A DNA stretch of 64,000 bases from Branchiostoma belcheri (Eukaryota; Chordata; Leptocardii; Amphioxiformes; Branchiostomatidae), in assembly GCF_001625305.1 (NCBI RefSeq), contig NW_017803157.1, positions 2,239,678 to 2,303,677 on the forward strand. The letters are read 5' to 3'. Positions 45,550 to 64,000 of this stretch are shown in pieces. The notes under the pieces are model-generated. The model did not search any database and was not told where the DNA came from. It saw only the letters and a list, made by a program, of their open reading frames with translations. The position numbers and the translations under genes are program-made. Within the stretch, counting starts at the first letter, position 1; the number at the start of each line of letters is the position of its first letter.

Positions 45550-48500
45550 TCATAATGTCCCACCTGCAGCAATGAACTTCCTCTTGATTGGTCCGCGCTG
45601 GACCTGGCGCGCCCTCTGTCCAAAGCCCAGGCACTGCAGGCTCTCGGATAGGTAACGCTGGGCTGGAGACACACAGCACATCACCAGCAGCTTTGCATCT
45701 CCACCTGGGTACACAGGTCAACAGGGAACAGCCTTGTTTAGAGTTGAATCTTTAGATGCAACACAAAACGTTCTCTCACCTAGAGCTTTCCACCAGTCAC
45801 TCTGGTCTTCCTCAGATACCTTTGACCCAGTGTTGACGTCACACTTCAAAGAAGCCACATGACAAGTCTCACTGGGTCAGTCTACTGAGGAAGACCAGAG
45901 TGACTGGTCGAAAGCTCTAGGTGAGAGAACTTTTTTTGTGTTGGATCTTAAGTCTTAACTCCAAACATGTAACTTCCCAAACAGATGAACTTTTATGATA
46001 GACTTTCATTATCAGAAGAAGATATTAGATAGATATTCATATTTGTAATCAATGGTTATATTCATATGTACGTAGCATGCGTAGTCCACTGGTTAGTGAT
46101 CCTTCCTCTGGAGTTTGATTGTTTGGTTGGGGAGGTACAAATTGAATGTAAAAGGCAGTGGAAGGAGAGGGATGGGCTCTGCCTTCCAATACCGTGTCCC
46201 AGATACAGTCTGAGTCACTTTAACAACTCATCACTGTTCCCACAGTCTCAAAAAGGCTATGGGACCCTTACCTTCAAGTACTAAGTTGAACCTACATTCA
46301 TAGAACGTAGCAAGCTGTGACTTCACTCACCAATAGAGTCCTGCAGCATGTGAGTCAGTCTGGCGTTGCGGTAAGGCACGTGGGCACGGTGCTCCGCTAA
46401 GGCTCCAAGGACATCAGCAAGGGCCGATAGACTGGGCAGAGGAAAAAACACACACACCTCTCATGAACACATGAAACACTACTGGCTATTTTGCATATGG
46501 TGACTACTGAAGAAATATCCAGGCAGCACTCGACAAGAAACAGAATTTTATTGACACGGTCAACAAAAGTACAGCGACTTTCATAAGGTCTATAACTAGA
46601 CATACAGACAGACACGTGGGTACAAAAGAATTACCTTACATAGAAGACTATAGATGAATCAACTTATACTATGTGTTAAATCTAAACCCACCTCTTGTTG
46701 ATGTAGGATGTTTCCCTGAGGGCTGCCCCTGTCACCCCGGACATTCCTGAAACATACATTAGAACTTTCAGAGTTAGGCATGTGGTACGTGCTGCTGCAC
46801 AAGTGGAGTTTGATCTGAATTTTCTGAATATACATCTACAGATAAAATACAACATGATAACAGTATTCTGTATTCCAACGTGCAATCCAGTATTTGAATT
46901 TCATAAGTGGCGCACGCGACGCAGCTGAAACTTTCGTGAGGTTGGTGAATGATTGTATTACTGAATAGCAAAGTTCTTTATTCACATCAACAGTGATGAC
47001 GATGAAAGGCAGTCATCAAAACATCGAGTCTTGTTACAAGTGGTTGTGAATAAAGAACTTTGCTATTCAGTAATACTAATAGATCTGCTTTTCTAACATG
47101 CAGATAGGACACAAATACATCCTAAAATAGTTTCATCAGATTGGTAGAGTATAGGATATAGGGCTTTTCTTTTACACAACCAAACTTGTTCTCGTTGCAA
47201 AAGCACCACCTACATCGGCTATATATAGCGGCAAGAAGCAGAACTCCAGTCAGAAGCTCTGAGGAAGGTGTCTGACAGACACTGAAATGTATGCAACAGT
47301 TTGGTTGTATAAAAGAAAACACTTGTATCCCATTTACTCTTGTTACAAGTGGTTGTGAATGTGACCTGTCCTTGGTGCTGAAATGGTGGTTACCTTCCAA
47401 AATTCAACTTTGATATTCAGTAACTTTTGTAACATTTAGATTGGACACAAATACAGTTACAGTGTATTTGTGTTCAATCTACATGTTACAAAAGTTAATG
47501 AATATCAAAGTTGATTGAACACAAATACAGTTACAGTGGCACCAATGATGACACATGTCCCAGTCAGAAGCTCTGGGGAAAGTGTCTGACAGACACTGAA
47601 ACGTAAGCAAGGTAAACAGTTTGATTGTGTAAAACAAAACTCTTGTATCCCATTGAGTCTTGTTACAAGTGGTTGTGAATGTGACCTGTCCTTGGTGCTG
47701 AAATGGCAGTTACCTTCCAATATTCAACTTTGATATCCAGTAACAAATCTGCTTCTCTAAAATGCAGATAGGACACAAATACAGTTACAGTGGCACCAAC
47801 AACGTCACATGTTACCTACCCACACACTCGCTCCCAGCCAGGTCCACCAGTTGTAGTTTGGTCTTGAAACAGTTGATGGGTGTGGGAGGTCTGGCCGGGG
47901 AGGGTGAGCGTGACCTGGTCTTGCTGTGCATGTGGTGTGGGATGGGGGAGGGGGAGGACGGCACAGGAAGGGTCCTTCTGCCACGTTCACTCTTCGGTGG
48001 AGCAGACTGGGGAACTACAGGGAATGATGACTGGTTTATTATTCACATAAACAAATACATAGACATACATGTTTAAAGTCAGTGGCAGCCTAAATGGCTG
48101 AATTGAAGACTTTTTTACAATTTAAAATCTTTAGAAAACTATCAATTGAGATTTCAATACAAACACTACATATACATAGAAAATACAATATCAAAAGTAC
48201 AAAAAGCCTGTTCGGCCAGTACAACAACCAGTATGTTACAGAACTTGTGTATCGTTCAGCAACTGAATGAATATGTTACACAAGACATTATGTTAGATAT
48301 TATACAAGTTAGCTTGCATTACTTTTGGTAAAGTAAAACAATGTGCTACTTGTGTTACTTATGTTAAAGTCTGCTAATTCAAAAGTCTGCTATTTTCTTT
48401 GTGCATGTACTTCAAAGAATTTCAATTTTTTCCATTGACTTGACAGATTGGAGGGACTCCAGACAGTTCAAGACCAGGAAACCCCAACCTGATGATGATG

Positions 48501-51500
48501 ATGATGGCCCCCTTTAAAAACAACAGAGTTGAATAGGGCACCAGTTACCATGGTAACAGATGTCTGGTCTAGGTCATTGACCTTATGTGTTTGGAGAAGA
48601 GGAAACTGAGCAAAAACAATATGTTTTTCTTCTGCGAAGGTGCACATAATATTAGCACGCTCACCAGCGAACACGTTGTAATGGCACCAGTTACCATGGT
48701 GACGGACGTCTGGTCTAGGTCATTGACCTTATGTGTTTAAAGAAGAGGAAACTGAGCAATATGTTTTTCTTCTGTGAAGGTAAACATAATAAGCATGCTC
48801 ACCAGCGAACACGTTGTAATCAGTGATGGGTGATGTTGGCGTGACAACGCCACTGTTGACGGTGACCGTCAGCGTCACAATGAGGTGTGAGCGGCTGGAG
48901 TGGGAGTGGATGAGCGTGGCGTCTTCAGCGCGGTGTTTCATCCCGTACTGTACCAGCTCCATAACCTGCTGTACTCCCTCCACAGTCCTAAACACAACAC
49001 CACGTACAACAGTTATGTACAGTATAAAACAGTATAAAACAGTTAGTACTGTGTACTTGTTCGCTGAATCTAGTTCTGGACTAGTAAAAATTTTTAGGTT
49101 CAAGTACAAAAAACGTGAACGTCTGGAACTAGTCCGGACCTGAACCTAAACCTCTGGACTTGAATCCGGACCTGGACCTAAACGTGGTTTTAGATACACA
49201 GCAATAACAGAGCGTATTCCGTATCATCTGAAGTACCAGCCCGACCACGGGTCGGATCACCCAAAGGGCAATCTAACCAGCAGCCAGACTGGGACTGAGG
49301 GAGATGCTGAATACACTGTGTTGTATTTTTATTTATGTCATACCCACCCGAGAAAACATCTGTCTAATAATTATTGTAATGATTATACATGTAGTTTGTA
49401 AACTAAGGACTATTTTAACAATGTACAGTGAACCAAGCACTGAAAGGACCAATTATAGAGACAATTTAGCTGTATGTAGTACTATAGTATGTAGGTTGCA
49501 AAGTCTACTCCCCAATTACTGATACTGGTCCTACCTGTATGTGAGGGAGGGCACGTCTAACGAACCATCACCAGCTGTCAGTACGTCGTGTTTCCTGTCG
49601 TCCCCTCCTAACAGGTCCCTGATGTCGTTGTTGTAGATTTCAACCACAGACACCTCAACAGTGTGTGTATCAGGGGGCTTCTCTGCAAGCAGTCTGTGGG
49701 AAAAACACACATAAAAGTTCATTTCTTGGAATAGCTGGTGCACCTAATGTGAAAAATTTAGGTGCACAGAAAGCACCGTGAGGCAACACAGGCATAAAAT
49801 TCATGTAGGCAACAACAAACGTAGTTTCCATATGAACACCTCCCAACCACAGTACTTGATATATAAATAAATCATTATTGTAAAGAAATGGGAACTGAAG
49901 TGGTATGGCCACGTGTCACAGTCATCAGGACTAGCCAAAACCATCATGCAAGAAACAGTCCAGGGACTGAGGGAGGATGGAAGGGGTAGGCATCAGAAAA
50001 AGAGGGGTAAGCAACAGTAAAGATGGGAGGACAATATCAGAAAATGGACCAGCGTAACATGTGCACTAAGTGAAACAGTAAGAGGAACAGAGAACCAAGA
50101 TTGAGGGCAGAGAAAACTGGTTCTTGTCAGATCATCTGTGGTGTCCCAACGGTCAAATAATTGGACTAACTAGTATACTAGTATACTACAAGAAAGCACA
50201 ACATACTAATAATAGAATAAAGTAGAAAACCTGTGTCAATGCTGACCTGAATAGTTCTCTTGTAGCTTTAGGGATGACCCCTTCTTGTGGGTTGTGCTGT
50301 TCCTCGTTGTGATAGCCGTAGTCCTTAGACTGGGGAGGGCCCAACATGGTGTGGGTCTTCCCACTCCCTGTCTGTCCATAGGCCATGATACACACGTTGT
50401 ACCTACATGTACAACACAAACATCCAGAATTGTTTCAAGATATAGCTTACAGTTCATAACTTTTTGTATACCACTACATGTATGTTTAACTTTAAATCAT
50501 TTTTGTTTTCTTTATATGATGCTTGAGCTAGTGCTTGTAAATATAATAAGAATCAATGTTAACTATACGCTGATAAAATGTTGAAGAGTAACTTCTAGCT
50601 AAATATAACATGTAGTGTAAGTACCATTTCCTGTACAAAAATGTATTGAATTGTATACATGAACACAAGGATTCTAAATGTACAGTAATGTTTGTCTGTG
50701 TTACCAATAGAAAAATTCAGCACTTACAAGTACATGTACTTACCCATCTAAAAGCGATGTTAAGAGAGGTTGAACCTCCTCAAACACTGCATCCTGACAC
50801 TCCAGAGGGGCGTACACTCTACATACAACAAACCAGAGCTAACAGTTACTAACAAAAGTCTTCATGCTATGCAGAATAAAATCTGTTAGAAGGATGTGAC
50901 AGGCTCATTATATTAGTTTCTATGCTACAAAACCCCACACAATTTGATTAAACTTTGATTGTGCTTCATTGAACCTAGCTGAGCTAGACGTATATATGTA
51001 CTTGTGTACTGTATAATGTTATATGACTGCAAATACTGTAATACTGTAATTTGTATCTGGTTCGAGTCAATAATTTTGCTCCTTATACATTGGACCTTGG
51101 GAAAAACATCTTTCACAAGAAAGGGTCTTACCTTTCATATTCAAAAGCCTTGGTGCCCTGTCCTGGTCTACTGCTGGCTTTTACAACTACAGTTTCCTGT
51201 AAAAACAGAAGAACAAAAAAAGAGATCTGACAATAGAAAATGTTACAAACAAAACCAGTTTTACATCAGTAATACTATTTTGAGATTGACAGAGAGAGAG
51301 AGAGGGAGAATATTCAATGTAGGAAGGCAATAGAACAACAGATACAAAATACTGTTTTATGGATGATCTTATTTGCCTGTTTTTGTTAATTGATCAGCAG
51401 ACCAAGCTTCCATTATAAATGATGATGAAGCATCTCCCATAGCAGTTCTATGGCAGAATCTTAATTTGAATCTTTCACACCTGTAGAAGTTTGGGCATGT

Positions 51501-53769
51501 TTTTATGTTATCTATAAGAGTATAAGGAATAAGGATGTGCCACTTACGTCATCAACAACATGTACAACTTGTTCTGACAGTGTTCCTTGTCTGAAAACAA
51601 AAACAAACAAACAAACATAAACAAAATACACTGTATTACATTGCAATCAGACAGCACTAAGATTATCTTCAAGGCCATCACAATAATTTACAGAGTAAAC
51701 ATCAAACCAAACCTAGCGACCATGACTATTATTGGATTAAAGGCATATCTTTTATACTATAATTATAGGCCAAGCTTGAAGTCCTTAGTTTTTTTTAGTA
51801 CCTTCCAAGGGTACTTGTTTCGTCACTGCCAGTGTCAAAAGGCATGAGCGGGCGCACACGACAGTGTACGCGGATGTTCCCGCGCAGTTCCACCAGCGTG
51901 TTGTGTAGCATTTGTCTCCGCTTCTTCTCGCGTGCGTGCCGCTCGTTCGCAGTCGCAAGGGAGACTTCCAGCTCCTGAATTCTCTTCTGCAAGCCTGGAG
52001 TGGGAAACAGCATAAATAAGTAGTATAAAGAAGTAGTACTTAAAGTACATGCAGCACGTTGGCAGAACGTACTGCACCTGCGCGAAACCCGTAATGTATT
52101 ATGCGTAGCACTTCAACAGAACGTCTCATATACATGTAAGGTCGTATTTGCGTCTATATTTAGGTTAACATCCTGTCTGTAGTTTCCAAATGTTGTGTTG
52201 GACAAGATACCGTCTGCAACAGGCAAAATTCTGATGCAACGTTGACCAAATATCCAACCAAAACTGAGAAAAATTCGGGTTTTGTGCAGGCGCAGTGTGT
52301 TCTACCGACGTGCTCTTAAATGCTTTCGGAGTTTTGTATTTTTTTTTCTGTCAGAAATGTAGACTATAGAGAGTGTTAAATTACATACCTTCCAGTCCTC
52401 GGTTTTCAGACAGGAACATCCTCTGTACTTTGAGAGTCTGTCTCTTGAACCCCTCCAACATGAGGGCCATCTCTGGAGGCATCTGTCTCATGGCTGCCTT
52501 CATGGTAGCCAAGTCCTGCTTCAGAACCTGCACAGAGAAGTTTACTTATTATGGGCTGATTCCATCTTTTCACAATCAGCATTCAGTCAACTTCAAACAA
52601 TCTTCACTTCCTGCTGTTTGGGAGCATATAAGATACTAAATGCATATATCATATTGTGGTGGTACCACAAACTAACTGAGTTTGGCACGTGTGGGCATTA
52701 ACCATAATGCTAAAATGTAAATGTCAGCATTTAAACCATAAATGCCAGGAATGTGAGATAACTGTACATGTACAATTTACAACAAATATGTTGAAAGCTG
52801 GAAGGGAATGACGATCACACAATTATTTTTCAATTCAAATATTTCATTTTTTAGTGTAAAATGTTACAGAATACAGATTTTTTTTCAATTTGAATGTTTC
52901 AATTGTTGGTAAAAAATGTTACAGAACGCTCCTTTACTATTGCTAACCTTGACTTGTTTGGACAGGTCTATCAGCTCCTGTGAAACCCTTTCCTTGTAGT
53001 CATGGTCCAGTTTGATCATCTGCAGCAGTCGTGTGCTCTTCTGTCTCTCGTGTTGAGCACTTCCCTGGCACTGAGACAGCAAAAAAAATAATAATCAATG
53101 GTGGAAACTGAAAAATGAGAACTTATCCAATCATTGGGAAGGAAGCTGATTTCAAATTTTGGTGCAAAAATGAGTAGTACTCTGAGTCTGACTGTACCCA
53201 CCTGTGCCAACTTGAGATACAGCATGGCATTCTCTGTTTCCAGGGCTGCAATTCGCTCATCTCTCTGCTGCAGAAAGGCAAGTTAAACTCACAGTTATCA
53301 CTACATCTACAGTAACTGTAACATTTGACTGTGGCTCCCATATGCATGCACAGTTGACCAAGTCAGAGTGGAGGCCTACCTATCGTAGCATTCCTCCCCC
53401 CCCCCTCCAACTTTGCCTCTGGTGGGGTTATGTGGGCTTAACAAGTATGAAGTTGAAGACATCTTAACTATTGTACAATGTAATGTTACATCCAATTAAC
53501 AAAGCTAGTAGTACTGAGGTCTGTTACATCTACTTATTAGCCCGTATAATATAAACTTATACTTTTTACTTGTTGAATGAAAAATCATTTTTAAAATGTG
53601 TTACAACTACTAATGTTATAGTACTTAAATGCAGGAATTTGTAGCTTTGAGTTTGAGTTCAAGACAACATGGTATAAAGACAATATCATCTTAAACTCAC
53701 CCGAATAGTCTGCTCACTTCTCTTCACCTTCTCCTCCAGAAAGTCTGATTTGTCCACCCCAAGAGGCAT
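45550..53769 (-). CDS. KIF25: Kinesin-14 motor KIF25, complete, 15 coding exons
   Basis: A C-terminal kinesin; vertebrate KIF25 restrains premature centrosome separation. Exons (5'-3'): 53769-53701, 53267-53202, 53070-52948, 52527-52389, 51994-51802, 51590-51548, 51196-51132, 50818-50744, 50402-50247, 49693-49535, 48987-48803, 48014-47820, 46746-46692, 46431-46331, 45704-45550; phases join throughout, giving about 592 residues. Residues 10-165 are a coiled coil (Glu/Lys/Leu-rich). The motor starts at the neck [14 protein letters not shown] (168-181); P-loop GQTGSGKT (267-274), switch I SSRSH (393-397), switch II DLAGSE (482-487). Recognised as KIF25 by [39 protein letters not shown] and [12 protein letters not shown]. 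As in human KIF25, a Pro/Ser-rich insert (about 412-473) lies between the switches. Human KIF25 lacks the long N-terminal coiled coil. The last exon is read to TGA at 45552-45550; a GT at 45563 could instead splice to a further exon. Confidence 0.92.
45738..45965. mobile_element. Fold-back element family C (copy 2), in KIF25 intron
   Basis: Inverted arms: CAACACAAAACGTTCTCTCACC (left) and GGTGAGAGAACTTTTTTTGTGTTG (right). Both arms keep CTGAGGA, stem GACCAG/CTGGT and GAAAGCTC, one on each strand. The centre (CACTTCAAAGAAGCCACATGAC) is shared with the copies at 41291 and 61160. Confidence 0.8.
45875..45930 (+). ncRNA. Hammerhead-ribozyme-like motif, family C
   Basis: CTGAGGA (45885-45891), extra A, GACCAG-AGTGA-CTGGTC (stem II), GAA (45910-45912), AGCT (self-complementary), C (45917), TAG, which pairs with the CTA just before CTGAGGA; two further G-U pairs extend stem I. 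The tetramer AGCT replaces ACGT of families A and B with self-complementarity kept. Outer stem I is not clear. Confidence 0.5.
46928..47075. mobile_element. Fold-back element related to family B, in KIF25 intron
   Basis: TACTGAATAGCAAAGTTCTTTATTCACA (46959 onward) is inverted against TGTGAATAAAGAACTTTGCTATTCAGTA (47046-47073). The left extension (CTTTCGTGAGGTTGGTGAATG) matches that of family B. The centre (GATGACGATGAAAGGCAGTCATCAAAACATCG) is a decayed form of the hammerhead-like core. Confidence 0.75.
47120..47760. mobile_element. Family E elements, tandem pair with a 49-bp-arm palindrome between
   Basis: Two copies (47120-47405 and 47512-47760) share GAAGCTCTG(A/G)GGAA(G/A)GTGTCTG, CAGACACTGAAA, TTGTTACAAGTGGTTGTGAA and CTGTCCTTGGTGCTGAAATGG. 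In copy 2 the tetramer ACGT, then A, then AGC pairs with the GCT before the core, which is mutated to CTGGGGA; copy 1 keeps CTGAGGA but has ATGT. Between them 47406-47454 and 47464-47512 are inverted 49-bp arms with a 9-bp loop. All lies in one KIF25 intron. Confidence 0.7.
48538..48820. repeat. Tandem duplication reaching into a KIF25 exon
   Basis: Two units of about 142 bp (48538-48682 and 48683-48820) begin GGCACCAGTTACCATGG and end ACCAGCGAACACGTTGTAAT. The last 18-19 bases of the second unit are the 3' end of KIF25 exon 48803-48987. The first unit therefore carries a copy of that exon end with its splice donor (minus strand GCTGGTGAGC). The unit core also belongs to a dispersed repeat found at 56347-56470 and 59022-59150. 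Confidence 0.85.
49895..50165 (+). mobile_element. LINE C-terminal fragment, antisense in KIF25 intron
   Basis: The plus-strand frame from 49895 reads [17 protein letters not shown], then QKKRGKQQ, a stop, [11 protein letters not shown], and after another stop [13 protein letters not shown]. This is the conserved tail after the reverse transcriptase of RTE/jockey-type non-LTR elements (LxWxGHVxR...GRxKKRWEDNIKEWTG). Two in-frame stops and the missing upstream domains show a dead, 5'-truncated copy. Confidence 0.7.
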
Positions 53770-54544
53770 TGTTCTGGGCTTCTGGTTTGTTGTCGACAAA
53801 TCTTATTCTTCAACCACTAAATGTTCAGGTGGTGGGGAGAATCACAGCAATTAGTTAGACAACAATCACATGATTTTACCAGGTGACAAAACATTTGTTT
53901 GTATGTTTGTTTGTTAGTTTCATTCAGATCACCATTTTATAGTGTCGTTAACTGAGCATAATTCACACCATACTTCCTGGAGTCCCTGACAACTGTAAAA
54001 ACACATAACAAAAGTTAAAGACATTGATAAAGATAATTGGACAAAGATATTGATATGCAACATTCTAAACAACAAACGCGTTTACACAAGTTAACTGTTC
54101 TGACAGCTTTACAACATATCATAACTATTGGGGGGATATTGGGATAGGTTGGCATTGAACTTCAAGAAGAGTGATTGATATCACTTGAAATGTCCAGAAG
54201 GTATCACTGTATTTTATCTAGTAGTAGAGTTTGATTTATTTATCTCTCAAGTATTTTGTTTACCTGGATGTTTTAGTAAACTGTCAGCATCGTAAAGCAT
54301 ATACGAATATGTATTAGTATGGTTTCACGGGATACTTTTTGTAGCAAGCTGTATATAGCGTAGTTTGGTGAAATATTTTACTCGCAAGTTTATCTCATCA
54401 GATTTCCTTGAACAATATTGTTAGAAATGATCTCAGAACCAAGTCGCAACCGCCCCCCTCCCCCTTTGTCTAGCTACAAGTTTACAACTTTAACAACACC
54501 ATCATAATATCGACCCCCGATCGGTTTACGCAGCCCATACTTAC

Positions 54545-54711
54545 TTGACGAAAACTCAACTCTATCACAGACACATCCGAGAACTTAGGCTGTGTTTCAG
54601 CTCAGCTAGGAGGGAAATAAGCTCACACTTCTGCAAGACTAACGATCCAAAATATCCGCTGGCGTCGAAAATCGTCATGGCGCCCGCCCCGCCACTCTCG
54701 TTCCCATGGTT
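54545..54711 (-). promoter_or_regulatory. KIF25 5' non-coding exon and GC-rich promoter (predicted)
   Basis: On the minus strand the GC-box-like GGGGCGGGCGCC (54679-54690) overlaps an ATGGCG word of YY1 type (plus strand 54676-54682). A good donor CAA|GTAAGTATG at 54545/54544 ends a probable first exon that would splice to the start-codon exon at 53769. Within it, an ATG at 54678 opens a 37-codon frame closing before the donor, a possible upstream ORF. No TATA box is seen. The transcription start is inferred. Confidence 0.45.
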
Positions 54712-55246
54712 CACACGGTAATCTCCAAGCAGATGTTGGGTGAAACGTCGTGAATTTTTCTGGACCGGTCATCAGTTTTTCTGACTTTCTTCCTGCCGAT
54801 AAAATATTACGGTTTTCCAACGACCCACAGTTTTATACTAACAAACAGTCCCAGGTTATGATTCCTACGAAAATAAGCCTGTACTACCAAGTAAAATCTG
54901 ATAGAGGGCCTAAACCATGCCAATACCACTTATTCCCAAGTCATGTTATGTTCAGTACACAAAATACCAAAGCCAGAGCAGCGGTTTCACGTCAGTATAA
55001 TATAGAAAGCCAGGGCACAATAATATGATTTCTTCTTGATCTTGTTGACACCTGTTATTAGTGTTAAATATCATAAGCTACTTAGTATAAGAAGCTTCTC
55101 CAGCTTTGCTGCTAAACCACAACCACAACCACGGCAAAAAATATAACCTCTTTATGAATGTAAAAATTGTTCTATCGTCAAAATGGTTTCCTTTAATGTT
55201 AAAAAAGGACCAAACAATGACGAATAGCCAAGACTGATGACAAGGT
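54712..55246. other. Short intergenic stretch between KIF25 and PARG
   Basis: The frame at 54750-55028 (+) has no recognisable domain. No bounded repeat. Confidence 0.4.
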
Positions 55247-55252
55247 TTTATT
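55247..55252 (-). terminator. Candidate poly(A) signal for PARG
   Basis: TTTATT on the plus strand is AATAAA on the minus strand, about 780 bp past the PARG stop codon in AT-rich sequence. It is the clearest candidate before the KIF25 promoter. Confidence 0.3.
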
Positions 55253-56032
55253 GTGAAGTTTCTTCTTTTTAGACATGATCTTATTTGTAATACTCGTGGG
55301 ATTGTTAACAAATGTGCCTTCATGATAGTGGAAGGTCAACTTCAAGGTTGTTTAACGGACTATGTAATTCACTAGACATACAGCAGGCATAATTACCCTC
55401 AAAAGCAAGTTTTAACTGCTTTAAATTCACAAAAACATACTGGTAAATGGTTTCATACCTTAAAACTTTGGCCTCTGTATGAGACTTACTTTCATAGAAT
55501 TGATAATACCAAGGGGTAAATTTTGATAATTCAAATGTTCCAAAACTATAACATATTATTATAATAATACATCTTGAATCTGGGTTGATATAAAGAAAAT
55601 ACATAATACTTTTGGTCAATTAAAGTTTTAAAGTAAATTAAATAAATCCTTCTGCTGTTTTTTCTCTAGAAAAAAAAAGAAACTTTGTTAATTTATAGTA
55701 AATTTACAATATAGTTCCTTTTACAAAGTACATAATAGGTCAATAAAAGTTAACCTTATGCACAGTCAGTTCATAACTGCTGAGAAGAAAAAAAGTGGCT
55801 TAGCAAAGAATATCATCATGTTCTTTGTAAGATATGAATGCCACAATGCTTTTATCAATTTCAAACTAAATTGTGGGAGAAATTAAATGTATAAACTGTG
55901 TGCTTAGATAAAGGGATCGTCATTTTTTACAGTCACTGCATTTAAAGTCAAAATATACATGTACACCTTACGAATCCTCATTTTAATCATTATAGTATGG
56001 AACTATAATTACATCATGATTATATGACACCG

Positions 56033-64000
<7,968 letters not shown>

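Noticed and set aside
45464-45721. 85-residue minus-strand frame
   Set aside because: It is an out-of-frame shadow of the last KIF25 exon; the motor frame with splice phases is the supported one.

Overview
The window looks like an animal nuclear genome, most likely a cephalochordate (amphioxus, Branchiostoma). The reasons are intron-rich genes with GT-AG introns, deuterostome-type orthologues (a tachykinin receptor, a KIF25 kinesin, PARG), and a dense load of short fold-back elements, SINEs, minisatellites and (CA)n runs. The species call is inference. Two runs of N (14698-14965 and 32288-32307) mark assembly gaps.

Layout. About 1-33.3 kb has no gene I can support. It holds MITEs, tRNA-headed SINEs, LINE 3' ends, two long minisatellites, a 430-bp tandem array with a SINE inside it, and fold-back elements. 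At 33927-41795 (+) lies a complete four-exon rhodopsin-family GPCR, a tachykinin (neurokinin) receptor homologue of 380 residues. At 45550-53769 (-) lies a complete 15-exon kinesin-14, recognised as KIF25, of about 592 residues, with a likely non-coding first exon and GC-rich promoter near 54.55-54.71 kb. At 56033-64000 (-) lies the catalytic part and C-terminus of poly(ADP-ribose) glycohydrolase (15 exons, 550 codons); its 5' end runs off the window. The receptor faces the 3' end of KIF25; KIF25 and PARG are head-to-tail. The three genes have unrelated jobs (neuropeptide sensing, centrosome/spindle motor, PAR degradation) and nothing suggests functional clustering.

Most interesting signal. 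At least five sequence families of inverted-arm repeats, mostly in introns, carry the same RNA-like architecture in each arm: CTGANGA, a 5-8 bp hairpin, GAA, a short self-complementary tetramer (ACGT or AGCT), a nucleotide H, and then a strand that pairs with the bases just before CTGANGA. This is the layout of a type-I hammerhead ribozyme with a minimal, dimer-type helix III. The paired strands differ between families but stay complementary. Two elements have 12- and 14-bp target-site duplications, which fits target-primed reverse transcription as in Penelope-like elements. Cleavage activity is not shown by the sequence, and all families carry one extra A before helix II.
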